NCBI RefSeq assembly: GCF_014201805.1
Contig: NZ_JACHFK010000001.1
Span: forward strand, 248,001 to 312,000
Source of the DNA: Deinococcus metalli
GTDB taxonomy: Bacteria > Deinococcota > Deinococci > Deinococcales > Deinococcaceae
DNA length: 64,000 nt
Direction: 5' to 3'
Each line of letters opens with the position of its first letter. Position 1 is the stretch's first letter. The translations under genes were made by a program, and so were the position numbers. This document shows positions 35,313 to 47,561 of this stretch, in pieces. The notes under the pieces were generated by a model, which ran no database searches, was not told the DNA's origin, and saw only the letters and a program-made list of their open reading frames with translations.

Positions 35313-35716
35313 CCACGTCCCCCATATTGTCGTCGGAGAACACCCTGCTGAATCACCTGGGCATCGAGATCGTGGAGGCCAGCGGCACCCGCGTGGTCGC
35401 CACCATGCCGGTGGACGCGCGCACGCACCAGCCCATGGGCCTGCTGCACGGCGGGGCCAGCGTCGCCCTGGCCGAGAGCGTCGCCAGCCTCGGCGCGCAC
35501 CTCAGCGTGGCCGCGCAGGGCCACACGGCGGTCGGTCTGGAGATCAACGCCAACCACCTGCGCGGCGTGCGCTCCGGCAGCGTGACCGCCACCGCCACGC
35601 CCATCCACCAGGGCCGCACCACCCAGGTCTGGAGCATCGAGATCGTGGACGACGCCGGCCGGCCCGTGTGCACGTCGCGCTGCACGCTGGCGATCATTCC
35701 CGCGACGCGGAGCTGA
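35309..35716 (+). CDS. Hotdog-fold thioesterase (PaaI/MenI-like)
   Basis: The 135-residue protein contains MGLLHGGASVALAESVASLG, where HGG and the following Glu mark the catalytic loop of the MenI/EntH-like branch, and GLEINANHLRGVRSGSVTA. Such enzymes hydrolyse aromatic or fatty acyl-CoA. Because menaquinone here appears to be made by the futalosine route (mqnC), a MenI role is unlikely. The start overlaps the preceding stop, with GGAGG upstream, so the two thioesterases are made together. Confidence 0.88.
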   Translation: MTTSPILSSENTLLNHLGIEIVEASGTRVVATMPVDARTHQPMGLLHGGASVALAESVASLGAHLSVAAQGHTAVGLEINANHLRGVRSGSVTATATPIHQGRTTQVWSIEIVDDAGRPVCTSRCTLAIIPATRS

Positions 35717-35729
35717 CGAGCGCCGGGCG

Positions 35730-36683
35730 TCACTCTGGCGCCAGCAGGGCCGCGACGCCCTGGACGGCCGTGAGGGCGCCTGCCTGGACCCTGGAGCGCA
35801 CCGAGGAGAGGCGGGCCGGGTCGATCCCCGCCTGGAACGCGCGCCACGCGGACTCGCGCAGCAGGTCGTCGAACCACGCGGCCGTCTGCGCGCGCCGCCT
35901 GGCCGCCACGTCCGTCACGCGCAGGTACGCCTCGACTGCGGCCCACACCTCGGCCAGGCCCTCGCCGGTGCGGGCGGACGCGCGCAGGGCCACCGGGCGC
36001 CACACCGCGCCGTGCGGAGCGAGCAGCGTCAGCGCCGTGCGGAGTTCCGTCTGGGCGCGCACCGCCGCCGCCGGGTCCACGTCCGCCTTGTTCACCACGC
36101 ACAGGTCCGCGAGTTCCATGATCCCGCGCTTGATGCCCTGGAGTTCGTCCCCGGCGTTCGGCAGCGTGAGCAGCACGAACACGTCCGTCATGGCGGCCAC
36201 GTGCGTCTCGCTCTGGCCCACGCCGACGGTCTCGACCAGCACGGTGTCGTAGCCGGCGGCCTCGCACAGCGCCAGGGTCTCGCGGGTGCGCCGCGCCACG
36301 CCGCCCAGCGTGCCCCCGCTGGGGCTGGGCCGAATGAAGGCGTGCGGGTGCACCGTCAGGCCGGGCATGCGGGTCTTGTCGCCCATGATGCTGCCCCCGG
36401 TGCGCGCCGACGTGGGATCGACCGCCAGCACCGCGACCCGGTGCCCCGCGTCCACGAGCCGCAGGCCCAGCGCCTCGATGAAGGTGCTCTTTCCCACGCC
36501 CGGTACCCCGGTCAGGCCGATCCGCACCGAGCGCCCGGCGTGCGCCGCGACCTGCGCGAGCAGTGCCTGCGCCTGCGCCTCGTGCTCCGGCCGGGTGGAT
36601 TCCACCAGCGTGATCGCCCGGGCGAGCGCCCGCCGGTTCCCCGCCAGCAGGGGAATGGTCAGCGGGTGCGGCTCGGACGGCAT
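35730..36683 (-). CDS. meaB: Methylmalonyl-CoA mutase-associated GTPase MeaB
   Basis: MeaB is a G3E GTPase that loads and protects the adenosylcobalamin cofactor of methylmalonyl-CoA mutase. The 317-residue protein has the P-loop [19 protein letters not shown], the switch region [19 protein letters not shown], the Walker B-like [16 protein letters not shown], and the base-specificity motif NKAD. It lies on the same strand as the mutase, two genes downstream, but has its own leaderless promoter (TAGCAT). Confidence 0.95.
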   Translation of the reverse strand: MPSEPHPLTIPLLAGNRRALARAITLVESTRPEHEAQAQALLAQVAAHAGRSVRIGLTGVPGVGKSTFIEALGLRLVDAGHRVAVLAVDPTSARTGGSIMGDKTRMPGLTVHPHAFIRPSPSGGTLGGVARRTRETLALCEAAGYDTVLVETVGVGQSETHVAAMTDVFVLLTLPNAGDELQGIKRGIMELADLCVVNKADVDPAAAVRAQTELRTALTLLAPHGAVWRPVALRASARTGEGLAEVWAAVEAYLRVTDVAARRRAQTAAWFDDLLRESAWRAFQAGIDPARLSSVRSRVQAGALTAVQGVAALLAPE

Positions 36684-36689
36684 GCGCGG

Positions 36690-36695
36690 ATGCTA
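36690..36695 (-). promoter_or_regulatory. -10 element of leaderless meaB
   Basis: TAGCAT on the minus strand lies six bases before the ATG at 36683. Confidence 0.6.
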
Positions 36696-36714
36696 GCGGA
36701 TGGCGGGGGAGCGC

Positions 36715-37041
36715 TCAGGACCCGCCGGGCTCGGCGCAGGTCTGCTGTGCCCTGGCCGGCAGAGGCAAGATCAGGGCCGTCACGGGGGTGGTCAGGCCGG
36801 GCGCGCGGTGGCCCTCCTCCTTGACCGTCCGGCCCTGCGTGTCGAAGGTCGCGGTCACGTCCAGCACCCGGCCCACGAAGCCCGACCACGTCACCCGCGC
36901 GCTAAGGAGCGTACCGGCGGCGTTGTGGCGCTGCTCCACCATCTGCACGTTGTCCGGAAAGCGGTGCCCGTGAGTGTAGAGCAGGGTGCCGCCTGGCTGC
37001 GTCTGGACGGTCTCGATCTGACCGGTGCGTGCTTCGGTCAT
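36715..37041 (-). CDS. Small YD-repeat-like protein, paralog of its neighbour, without signal peptide
   Basis: The 108-residue product aligns with the C-terminal two thirds of the gene just upstream: RFPDNVQMVEQRHNAAGTLL against LIPDNTLRVRQSYDRAGRLT, and GFVGRVLDVTATFDTQGRTV against GFAGPLLDVRGSFDARGRLV. The repeated D/N-x-x-G-R-L pattern recalls YD/RHS-type beta repeats. Unlike its paralog it starts MTEARTGQIETV with no signal peptide, so it may be a truncated copy or cytosolic. It begins 13 bases after the paralog stop, with a weak GAGAGG site. Function unknown. Confidence 0.65.
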   Translation of the reverse strand: MTEARTGQIETVQTQPGGTLLYTHGHRFPDNVQMVEQRHNAAGTLLSARVTWSGFVGRVLDVTATFDTQGRTVKEEGHRAPGLTTPVTALILPLPARAQQTCAEPGGS

Positions 37042-37054
37042 AGGAATGACCCTC

Positions 37055-37468
37055 TCAACACGGAGGCCTGGCCGGCCGGGGCCGCAGGTACGCCGTGAGC
37101 GGCGTGGTCACGCCCTTGGCGCGGAAGCCCGATTCCTTCACCAGCCGGCCGCGCGCGTCGAACGAACCCCGGACGTCGAGCAGCGGCCCGGCGAAGCCCG
37201 TCCACCGGACGGACGCGCCCGTGAGCCGTCCGGCACGGTCGTAACTCTGCCGCACGCGCAGGGTGTTGTCCGGGATCAGGCGGGCGTAGTCCACGCTGCG
37301 GACACGGCCCGCCGTGTCGAGCCGGTACGTCGTCTCACCGGCGGTACACACCCGCAGATCGCCCACAGCCTGGGCCGTGGGGGCGGCCCGGTACGGCACG
37401 GCGGGCAGGCCCTGTGCTCCGGCCACAGTCACGAGGGCCAGCAGCACCGACCAGACAGTGGATGTCAT
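37055..37468 (-). CDS. Small secreted YD-repeat-like protein
   Basis: The 137-residue product has a signal peptide, MTSTVWSVLLALVTVAGAQG, and a short beta-rich body with YRLDTAGRVRSVDYARL and SYDRAGRLTGASVRWTG, which look like two or three YD-type repeats. Two cysteines, one near the start of the mature part (RVCTAG) and one at the last residue, might be bridged. TACCCG at 37475-37480 is a plausible -10 at leaderless spacing for ATG 37468. The start lies 23 bases after the mutase stop. I do not recognise a family. Confidence 0.7.
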   Translation of the reverse strand: MTSTVWSVLLALVTVAGAQGLPAVPYRAAPTAQAVGDLRVCTAGETTYRLDTAGRVRSVDYARLIPDNTLRVRQSYDRAGRLTGASVRWTGFAGPLLDVRGSFDARGRLVKESGFRAKGVTTPLTAYLRPRPARPPC

Positions 37469-37491
37469 ACCGCACGGGTACGCGCCGGGGC

Positions 37492-39642
<2,151 letters not shown>

Positions 39643-39859
39643 CGGTGCCTCCGTTGACCGACATGATGCCACGCGCGGCCTAACGGGCGTTTGGGGCGGG
39701 CGTGCTGCGACCTGCCGGACGTCTCGATACGCTAAAGCCCCTCCCATCCAGCCGTGACGCCCGGCCGTTTAACGTTCATGTGATCTGTGGGCCGAATCAC
39801 GCGGCGCGTCCAGCGTGCCGCGCCCTGACCACAGGCATCTCATTTCCTGGAGGATACCC

Positions 39860-40504
39860 ATGTTCACTCCTGCACAAGCCCTGGGTCTGCTCGCCGTCGG
39901 TGTGGGTCTCGCCGCGTGCGCGCCCACCACCATGATCGGCGGCGCGAACGCCGGCAACGGCGGCCTGCCGCCCGCACAGCGCCTCACCGTCGCGCAGCCG
40001 GCTCCCGCCGCCACGCCTATGAGCCTGCGCCTGACCAGCCCCACCGTGGCCAACGGCACGGCGCTGCCCACCGCGCAGGTCGGCAGCGGCAACGGCTGCA
40101 CCGGCGGCAACATCAGCCCGGCCCTGAGCTGGGGCGGCGCGCCCGCCGGCACCGTCAGCTACGTGCTCACCATGTACGACCCGGACGCTCCCACCGGCAG
40201 CGGGTTCTGGCACTGGGCCGTGTACAACATCCCCGCCAGCGCGACCGGCCTGGCCGAGGGCGCCGGCAGCGCGGGCGGAACCCTGCCCGCAGGCGCCGCG
40301 CAGCTGAACAACGACGGCGGTGGCCCCGGCTACACCGGCGCGTGCCCGCCCGTGGGCGACCGCGCCCACCGCTACGTGATCACGCTGTACGCGCTGAACA
40401 AGACCCTCCCGCTGCCGGCCGGGGTGTCGCCCGCCGTGCTGGGCTTCAACCTGAACGGCGCGACCCTCGCCAAGACCAGCCTGACCGCGTTCTACGGCCG
40501 CTGA
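39860..40504 (+). CDS. YbhB/YbcL-type (PEBP) lipoprotein
   Basis: The 214-residue protein has a lipoprotein signal, MFTPAQALGLLAVGVGLAAC, and a phosphatidylethanolamine-binding-protein domain. Visible parts are NISPALSWGGAPAGTVSYVL, the ligand-site motif YDPDAPTGSGFWHWAVYNIP, and CPPVGDRAHRYVITLYAL. Bacterial PEBP proteins have no firmly known role. A GGAGGA site precedes the ATG. Between the mutase and this gene there is a GTGAT/ATCAC inverted repeat (39780-39800) of unknown meaning. A long GC-rich hairpin follows the stop. Confidence 0.92.
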   Translation: MFTPAQALGLLAVGVGLAACAPTTMIGGANAGNGGLPPAQRLTVAQPAPAATPMSLRLTSPTVANGTALPTAQVGSGNGCTGGNISPALSWGGAPAGTVSYVLTMYDPDAPTGSGFWHWAVYNIPASATGLAEGAGSAGGTLPAGAAQLNNDGGGPGYTGACPPVGDRAHRYVITLYALNKTLPLPAGVSPAVLGFNLNGATLAKTSLTAFYGR

Positions 40505-40513
40505 CGCCGGCCG

Positions 40514-40562
40514 GCACGCCGCCCCGCACTGGCCTTTGAGCGGCCGGCGCGGGGCGGCGTGC
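40514..40562 (+). terminator. Long GC-rich hairpin after the PEBP gene
   Basis: GCACGCCGCCCCGC (40514-40527) pairs perfectly with 40549-40562, 14 bp, with a 21-base loop that contains a GGCC/GGCC mini-stem. There is no T-tract. Confidence 0.65.
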
Positions 40563-40616
40563 GTATGGGGCAGAATCGCCGGCCTGCGTTCTGTTCCCAG
40601 TCAATGTGAGCAATGT

Positions 40617-40622
40617 TAGACT
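40617..40622 (+). promoter_or_regulatory. -10 element of leaderless rpe
   Basis: TAGACT lies seven bases before GTG 40630 and supports that start over the in-frame GTG at 40606, which would be upstream of the transcript. Confidence 0.55.
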
Positions 40623-40629
40623 GCTTGGC

Positions 40630-41304
40630 GTGCCTCCAGATTCCGCCGCGCCGCGCCGCGTCCACCTCGCGCCCAGCCTGCTGTCCTGCGACTTCACCCG
40701 ACTGGGCGAGGAACTCCGGGCCATCCAGAGCGCCGACTGGGCGCACGTGGACGTGATGGACGGGCAGTTCGTGCCGAACATCTCCTTCGGTCTGCCCATC
40801 CTCGCCGCCGCCCGGCGCGCGTCGAACCTGTTTCTGGACGTGCACCTGATGATCGACCGTCCCGAGCGCTACCTGCGCGACTTCGCGGAGGCCGGTGCGG
40901 ACGGCCTGACCGTGCATGTGGAATCCACACCACACGTGCACCGCGCCGTGCAGCAGATCCGCGAACTCGGCAAGAAGGCCGGCGTGACCCTCAACCCCGG
41001 CACGCCGCTGGAAGCTGTGCGCCCCGTGCTGGCCGACGTGGACCTGGTGCTGGTCATGAGCGTGAACCCCGGCTTCGGCGGGCAGAAGTTCATCCCGCAG
41101 AGCCTGGATCGCGTCAGGACCCTGCGCCGCTGGCTGGACGACCTGGACAGCCCCGCCGAGCTGGAGGTGGACGGCGGCGTGAGCCCCACCAACGCCCGCG
41201 CCCTGGTACATGCCGGCGCGACCGCCCTGGTCGCCGGCAGCGCCGTGTTCGGCTCGGACGGTGCGGCCGCCGGCCTGGAGCGGCTGCGCGAGGCCCTCAA
41301 GTGA
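40630..41304 (+). CDS. rpe: Ribulose-phosphate 3-epimerase
   Basis: Rpe interconverts ribulose 5-phosphate and xylulose 5-phosphate in the non-oxidative pentose-phosphate pathway, downstream of the gnd product made elsewhere in this window. The 224-residue TIM barrel shows [20 protein letters not shown], the metal site [46 protein letters not shown], and the phosphate-binding [10 protein letters not shown] with LVAGSAVFG. The start GTG 40630 is set by the leaderless promoter and gives the normal family length. Confidence 0.96.
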   Translation: MPPDSAAPRRVHLAPSLLSCDFTRLGEELRAIQSADWAHVDVMDGQFVPNISFGLPILAAARRASNLFLDVHLMIDRPERYLRDFAEAGADGLTVHVESTPHVHRAVQQIRELGKKAGVTLNPGTPLEAVRPVLADVDLVLVMSVNPGFGGQKFIPQSLDRVRTLRRWLDDLDSPAELEVDGGVSPTNARALVHAGATALVAGSAVFGSDGAAAGLERLREALK

Positions 41305-41377
41305 GCCGGACGTGCCCTGGCCGGCTCACGGCCGTCCCGGACGGTCTGCCGGTCCCGCATACCTCCTTCACAGCGGC

Positions 41378-42124
41378 ATGGTGCCGTCCGGGGCGCGCTT
41401 GAGGCTGCGCGTGGACCTGCTGCCGCACGGGCAGTACCCCGACGTCGTGATGGTCATCGACGTGCTGCGCGCCACCACCACGGCCGTCACGTACCTGGAA
41501 CGCGGTGCGGAGGCCCTGCTGCTGACCGCCACGCCGGACGTCGCCCTGAACCTGCGGCAGGAGGGCAGCGGCGCCTACGTGCTGGGCGGCGAGCGCGGCG
41601 GCCTGCCCATTCCCGGCTTCGACTTCGGCAACAGTCCGGTCGAGGCCGCCGCGCAGAACTTCACCGGCCGCACCGTCGTGATGAACACCACCAACGGCAC
41701 CGGGGCCGCGCACACCGCCGCGCAGACCGGCAAGCACGTGTTCCTCGCGGCCCTCACGAACGCCCACGCCGCTGCCCGGCGTGCCCGCGCGACCGCTACC
41801 GAGGAGATCGCCATCGTGTGCGCTGGCACCGACGAGCGCGTCGGCCTGGAGGACGTGTACGCCGCTGGCGTGCTGGCCGAATACCTGCTCGCCATGGGAG
41901 AATTCAGCATTGACGACGGCGCCCGCATTGCCCTGACGGTGCGCCGCAGCGGCGGCAACCCGCTGGAGGCGCTGGGCAGCAGCGCGCACGGCGCCCGCCT
42001 GGCCAGCCTGGGCCTGGGCGAGGACGTGCGCTACGCGGCGGGCCTGAGCACCAGCACCCTGGTGCCCACCCACACGCCGGGCGGGGACGTGCCGCCCGGC
42101 ACGCTGCGCTTCACGGCCGGCTGA
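41378..42124 (+). CDS. comB: ComB-like 2-phosphosulfolactate phosphatase family protein
   Basis: The 248-residue protein matches the ComB family: [20 protein letters not shown], the loop [35 protein letters not shown], and [20 protein letters not shown]. In methanogens ComB dephosphorylates phosphosulfolactate in coenzyme M synthesis. Many bacteria have the gene but no coenzyme M pathway, and no other com genes are seen here, so the substrate is uncertain. ATG 41378 is chosen by conservation; GTG 41381 is an alternative. No ribosome-binding site is clear. Confidence 0.88.
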   Translation: MVPSGARLRLRVDLLPHGQYPDVVMVIDVLRATTTAVTYLERGAEALLLTATPDVALNLRQEGSGAYVLGGERGGLPIPGFDFGNSPVEAAAQNFTGRTVVMNTTNGTGAAHTAAQTGKHVFLAALTNAHAAARRARATATEEIAIVCAGTDERVGLEDVYAAGVLAEYLLAMGEFSIDDGARIALTVRRSGGNPLEALGSSAHGARLASLGLGEDVRYAAGLSTSTLVPTHTPGGDVPPGTLRFTAG

Positions 42125-42170
42125 CGGGGCCACCACGCCGGGTTGGACCGGTCCCCTCACGCCCGCTGCC

Positions 42171-42176
42171 TACACT
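42171..42176 (+). promoter_or_regulatory. -10 element of a leaderless secreted-protein gene
   Basis: TACACT lies five bases before ATG 42182. Confidence 0.6.
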
Positions 42177-42181
42177 GGGGC

Positions 42182-42676
42182 ATGACCCGCACTCGCCTGG
42201 CCCTCGCGGCGCTGCTGCTCGGCAGCGCCCACGCCGTCACCTTCACGGACAGCAAGAACGGCTTCACCGTCACCGCCCCCGCCGGGTGGGACAAGGTGGA
42301 CTACGCCGGCACGGCGGTGGTGTACCTCAACCCGCAGCGCGTGAACGGCTTCGGACCGAACATCAACGTCATCGTGCAGACTGTCCCCGCCGGGACCACG
42401 CAGGCGCAGTTCCACCAGGGCAGCCTCGCCCAGATCAGGAAGTACGTCAGTGGCGGACAGATCATCCAGGCGCGGGCCGTCACGCTGGGCGGGCGGCCGG
42501 CGAACGAGGTCGTGTACACCGGCAAGCAGGGCGACTTCAGCCTGTACTTCATCGCCATCTACACCGTCAAGGGCACGCGGGCGTACATCGTCACTGGCAC
42601 GACCGTGCTGGGCAAGCAGGGCGATATGGCCCAGAAGACCAGGGCGTTCGCCGCGAGCTTCCGCATCACCCGGTAG
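42182..42676 (+). CDS. Small secreted protein (PsbP/DUF1795-like)
   Basis: The 164-residue product has a signal peptide, MTRTRLALAALLLGSAHA, then VTFTDSKNGFTVTAPAGWDK, the opening typical of PsbP-like or DUF1795 domains, where a strand, an FxVxxPxGW motif and an alpha/beta sandwich follow. TVKGTRAYIVTGTTV and the C-terminal AFAASFRIT fit that fold. It should be periplasmic or secreted. Its role is unknown. A hairpin follows the stop. Confidence 0.78.
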   Translation: MTRTRLALAALLLGSAHAVTFTDSKNGFTVTAPAGWDKVDYAGTAVVYLNPQRVNGFGPNINVIVQTVPAGTTQAQFHQGSLAQIRKYVSGGQIIQARAVTLGGRPANEVVYTGKQGDFSLYFIAIYTVKGTRAYIVTGTTVLGKQGDMAQKTRAFAASFRITR

Positions 42677-42690
42677 GGGCGTGCGGATCT

Positions 42691-42709
42691 GCACCTCGCG
42701 CAGAGGTGC
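42691..42709 (+). terminator. Short hairpin after the secreted-protein gene
   Basis: GCACCTC and GAGGTGC form a perfect 7-bp stem with a 5-base loop, 15 bases after the stop. It ends eight bases before the next -10 element. Confidence 0.5.
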
Positions 42710-42716
42710 GTCCCGC

Positions 42717-42722
42717 TAGCAT
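42717..42722 (+). promoter_or_regulatory. -10 element of the DUF4034 gene
   Basis: TAGCAT lies nine bases before ATG 42732. A purine-rich GAAGGGA lies between, so either leaderless or short-leader initiation is possible. Confidence 0.45.
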
Positions 42723-42731
42723 GAAGGGACG

Positions 42732-44354
42732 ATGAACGATGCGGCTCCTGCTCCCTTGTCCCTGTTGCGCTCCGGTCACATCGGTCAGCTCCATACGTTC
42801 CTGAATGGCCGGCAGGGGCAGTTCGAGGCCGGCGAGATCGGGGAGCGCGACCTGCTGAGCGCCTTCCAGCCATTCGACTCGTCGGATCTTACGCTGGCCG
42901 AGGGCTTCCGGTCATGGCTCTCGGAGCACCCGGACGCCTACGCGCCACACGTCGCCATGGCCGCGTGGTTCCTCGGGCGCGGGTGGGAAGCGCGCGGCCA
43001 CATGACGTCCAATCTCGTCAGCGACCAGGGCTGGCGGGCCCTACAGCACTTCCTGGCCCAGGCGGACGCCTTCGCGCACCGGGCCACCACCCTGACCGCG
43101 AATCCGCTGGTGGCCGCCACCATCCTGGGCCGGGTGAGTGGTACCCGGGGCTGCGACCTGACCCTGGACGACGTGCAGCGCCAGGCCTATCCGGAGTGGT
43201 TCACCCGGGGCGTGCACGACAATCCGGGCAGCTACACACTGCGCCGCCTGATGCTGCTGAACCTGCGCGCCGAGTGGGGCGGCAGCGAGGAGCACATGCT
43301 GACCTTCGTGCGCCAGCAGCAGGAGGCGCGGCTGCTCTCCGACATGGACGTGCAGCGCCTGTGGGCGGAGTTCCACTCGCACGTGTCGCATCACGCCCTG
43401 CACTTCGCGAACGACCCGGTGCTGGGCGTGGAGCGCGCCCGACTGGCCGCAGACCTGCACCCCGCACAGTCGGAGCAGCTCTTCATCGCCCTGTCCCACG
43501 CGAGGGCCGTCACCGCCGAGCGCCTGGAGGCCCTGCGCCGCTTCCTGACAGCCGCCGAGCAGGACGACACCATCACGCCACACGGAAACTTCGCGTGGGC
43601 GCTACACAACAGCGGCGACTGGGCGCTGCCCGAAACGCCACGGATCGGGGCGCTCCTCACGCGCGCCGCGGGTGCCGGCGATCCGGACGCGGCGGTCATG
43701 CTCGGGAGACTGCAGCTCACCCACCCGAACTGGCGGCTGCCGGACGCCCTGCCGCTGCTCAAGGCTGCCCGTGATCAGGGCCACACCGAGGCGGCCGAGA
43801 CCATCGTGTACCTGCGCGGCCTGGTGACCCACCCGACCGAGTCGGACGCCGCGCAGAAGCGGGACGACATCCTGCAGGCCGCGAACCTGATGAGCGGAGA
43901 GATGAGCTGGGAGGTGTACCGGCAGTACGACGACTACGAACGCCAGTTCGCCCTGGAGCCGCGCCAGAAGTACCGCTACCTGCACCGCGCCGCCGATGCT
44001 GGCGACAACGACGCGCGCCTCGAGCTTGCTCAGCAGCTGCGTGCCGGCAATGTCGAACTTGGCGAGGACGATGTGCTGCGGCCGGTCGACACGGCTCCCC
44101 TCCAGGGCAGCCTGGACTACGCCAAGCACCTGCTGGAGCGGGCGGCAGGTAGTGGCCACGCGGCGTCAGGGAAAGTGCTGAAGAAGACCTCCGACCGGGA
44201 CTGGCAGGCGGCCACGGCCAGGCGCCCCGCACTCAGGCCCATGTCGCACGTCCCGGCCCCGGCCCGCTCCGGCTTCCGCCTGAGCTGGTGGCACTGGCTG
44301 GCCGGAATCGCGGTCGTGCGTCTGATCGCCTCGCTGTTCGGGCACCAGTGGTAA
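42732..44354 (+). CDS. DUF4034/Sel1-repeat protein with a C-terminal membrane anchor
   Basis: The 540-residue protein has an N-terminal region of about 250 residues like DUF4034 (LTLAEGFRSWLSEHPDAYAP, MAAWFLGRGWEARGHMTS), followed by Sel1-type helical repeats (LLTRAAGAGDPDAAVMLGRL, LLKAARDQGHTEAAETIVYL, RAADAGDNDARLELAQQL, LERAAGSGHAASGKVL). It ends in a single hydrophobic helix, WHWLAGIAVVRLIASLFG. There is no signal peptide, so it is probably a tail-anchored, cytosol-facing scaffold. Sel1 proteins usually bridge protein complexes; the partner is unknown and no toxin or immunity gene is adjacent. Confidence 0.82.
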   Translation: MNDAAPAPLSLLRSGHIGQLHTFLNGRQGQFEAGEIGERDLLSAFQPFDSSDLTLAEGFRSWLSEHPDAYAPHVAMAAWFLGRGWEARGHMTSNLVSDQGWRALQHFLAQADAFAHRATTLTANPLVAATILGRVSGTRGCDLTLDDVQRQAYPEWFTRGVHDNPGSYTLRRLMLLNLRAEWGGSEEHMLTFVRQQQEARLLSDMDVQRLWAEFHSHVSHHALHFANDPVLGVERARLAADLHPAQSEQLFIALSHARAVTAERLEALRRFLTAAEQDDTITPHGNFAWALHNSGDWALPETPRIGALLTRAAGAGDPDAAVMLGRLQLTHPNWRLPDALPLLKAARDQGHTEAAETIVYLRGLVTHPTESDAAQKRDDILQAANLMSGEMSWEVYRQYDDYERQFALEPRQKYRYLHRAADAGDNDARLELAQQLRAGNVELGEDDVLRPVDTAPLQGSLDYAKHLLERAAGSGHAASGKVLKKTSDRDWQAATARRPALRPMSHVPAPARSGFRLSWWHWLAGIAVVRLIASLFGHQW

Positions 44355-44445
44355 GGAGGGCGGTGGTATCCAGCCGCACACGGGCACCGGCCGGGCGTGG
44401 CAGGACACGTGGCCGGAGCGCCCGTGACCTCTCACCGCAGCGCCA

Positions 44446-44468
44446 CTGACGATCCGGGGCACCGTCAG
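44446..44468 (+). promoter_or_regulatory. Inverted repeat before the nspC promoter
   Basis: CTGACG and CGTCAG flank an 11-base spacer and end four bases before the nspC -10 hexamer. It may be an operator. Confidence 0.3.
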
Positions 44469-44472
44469 CCGT

Positions 44473-44478
44473 TACCCT
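44473..44478 (+). promoter_or_regulatory. -10 element of leaderless nspC
   Basis: TACCCT lies seven bases before ATG 44486. Confidence 0.6.
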
Positions 44479-44485
44479 GTGCGGC

Positions 44486-45706
<1,221 letters not shown>

Positions 45707-45718
45707 GGGCCACACGCG

Positions 45719-45752
45719 CCGCGTCCCCGGCTGCTGAGGGCCGGGGACGCGG
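45719..45752 (+). terminator. Terminator hairpin after nspC
   Basis: CCGCGTCCCCGGC (45719-45731) pairs perfectly with 45740-45752, 13 bp, across an 8-base loop, 12 bases after the stop. No T-tract follows. Confidence 0.7.
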
Positions 45753-45939
45753 GCGAGGGGCGGTGAACTGGAGTGCGGAGTGGCGCGCCGGACGACGCGT
45801 GCCGATTCTGACCCGGCCGCCGGCTCACATTGCCAGCGGGATTCCGGGAGAGCGGGGGGCCAGGAGCGGGGCGAGGGGGCAGCCAGTCGCGCCCGGCGCG
45901 GAGCGGAGTGCATCCCTCGATTGGTCTTAACCTGTTTCG
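45753..45939. other. Non-coding stretch, no gene seen
   Basis: Between the nspC terminator and the RNA candidate I see no supported reading frame. A TAACCT hexamer at 45928-45933 stands six bases before 45940, at the same spacing as the leaderless promoters. A second possible promoter is TTAACC (45927) with TACTGT (45949), 16 bases apart. Confidence 0.4.
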
Positions 45940-46125
45940 AGGTGCCCGTACTGTAGCGGCTGAATCTGACGGAGGGCTGAACAGGAAAGCGCCGTGCAGG
46001 ACGATGAAGATGCCCGCGTCTGAACGCGCTTGCATGTGCCCGGCCTGAGACCCGGGCGAGAACTCCAGCCGCAGGCACCACCCGACGAAAAGGCCACCGG
46101 AACGCTCTGTCCGGTGGCCTTTTCG
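45940..46125 (+). ncRNA. Candidate structured non-coding RNA (6S-like long hairpin plus terminator)
   Basis: The region lacks a credible protein frame but can fold end to end. GGTGCC (45941) pairs with GGCACC (46074), and GCGGCTG (45956) pairs with CAGCCGC (46066). Further in, CAGG can pair with CCTG and CGTGCA with TGCATG, capped by CGCGT-CTGA-ACGCG. This leaves a large central bubble in one long irregular hairpin of about 139 bases, followed by a perfect terminator stem with T-tract. The layout resembles 6S RNA, but I cannot match conserved 6S bases. TAACCT six bases upstream would start the transcript at 45940. An untranslated remnant or chance pairing remains possible. Confidence 0.45.
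46086..46125. terminator. Canonical bidirectional intrinsic terminator
   Basis: CGAAAAGGCCACCGGA (46086-46101) pairs perfectly with 46110-46125, 16 bp with an 8-base loop, giving four T residues on either strand. It lies 10 bases after the stop of the minus-strand gene at 46136 and also ends the plus-strand RNA candidate. Confidence 0.85.
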
Positions 46126-46135
46126 CTTCGGGACG

Positions 46136-47416
<1,281 letters not shown>

Positions 47417-47561
47417 GGTGAAACCTCCTTGGGTGGAGGCACCCTACCCGCCCAGCCTGACGCGGCACTTAAGGAACCGTGCGCCCACACGGAGAATCAA
47501 GGAAGCCTGAACGCATCTGTAAGCCCAGGTGTGCGTCCGGCCCGCGCTGGCGCTGGACGCG

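Noticed and set aside
45940..46125. RNase P RNA, tmRNA, SRP RNA or a cobalamin riboswitch for this region
   Set aside because: The conserved core words of these RNAs and a tRNA-like T-arm are not present; the length is also wrong for RNase P and tmRNA.
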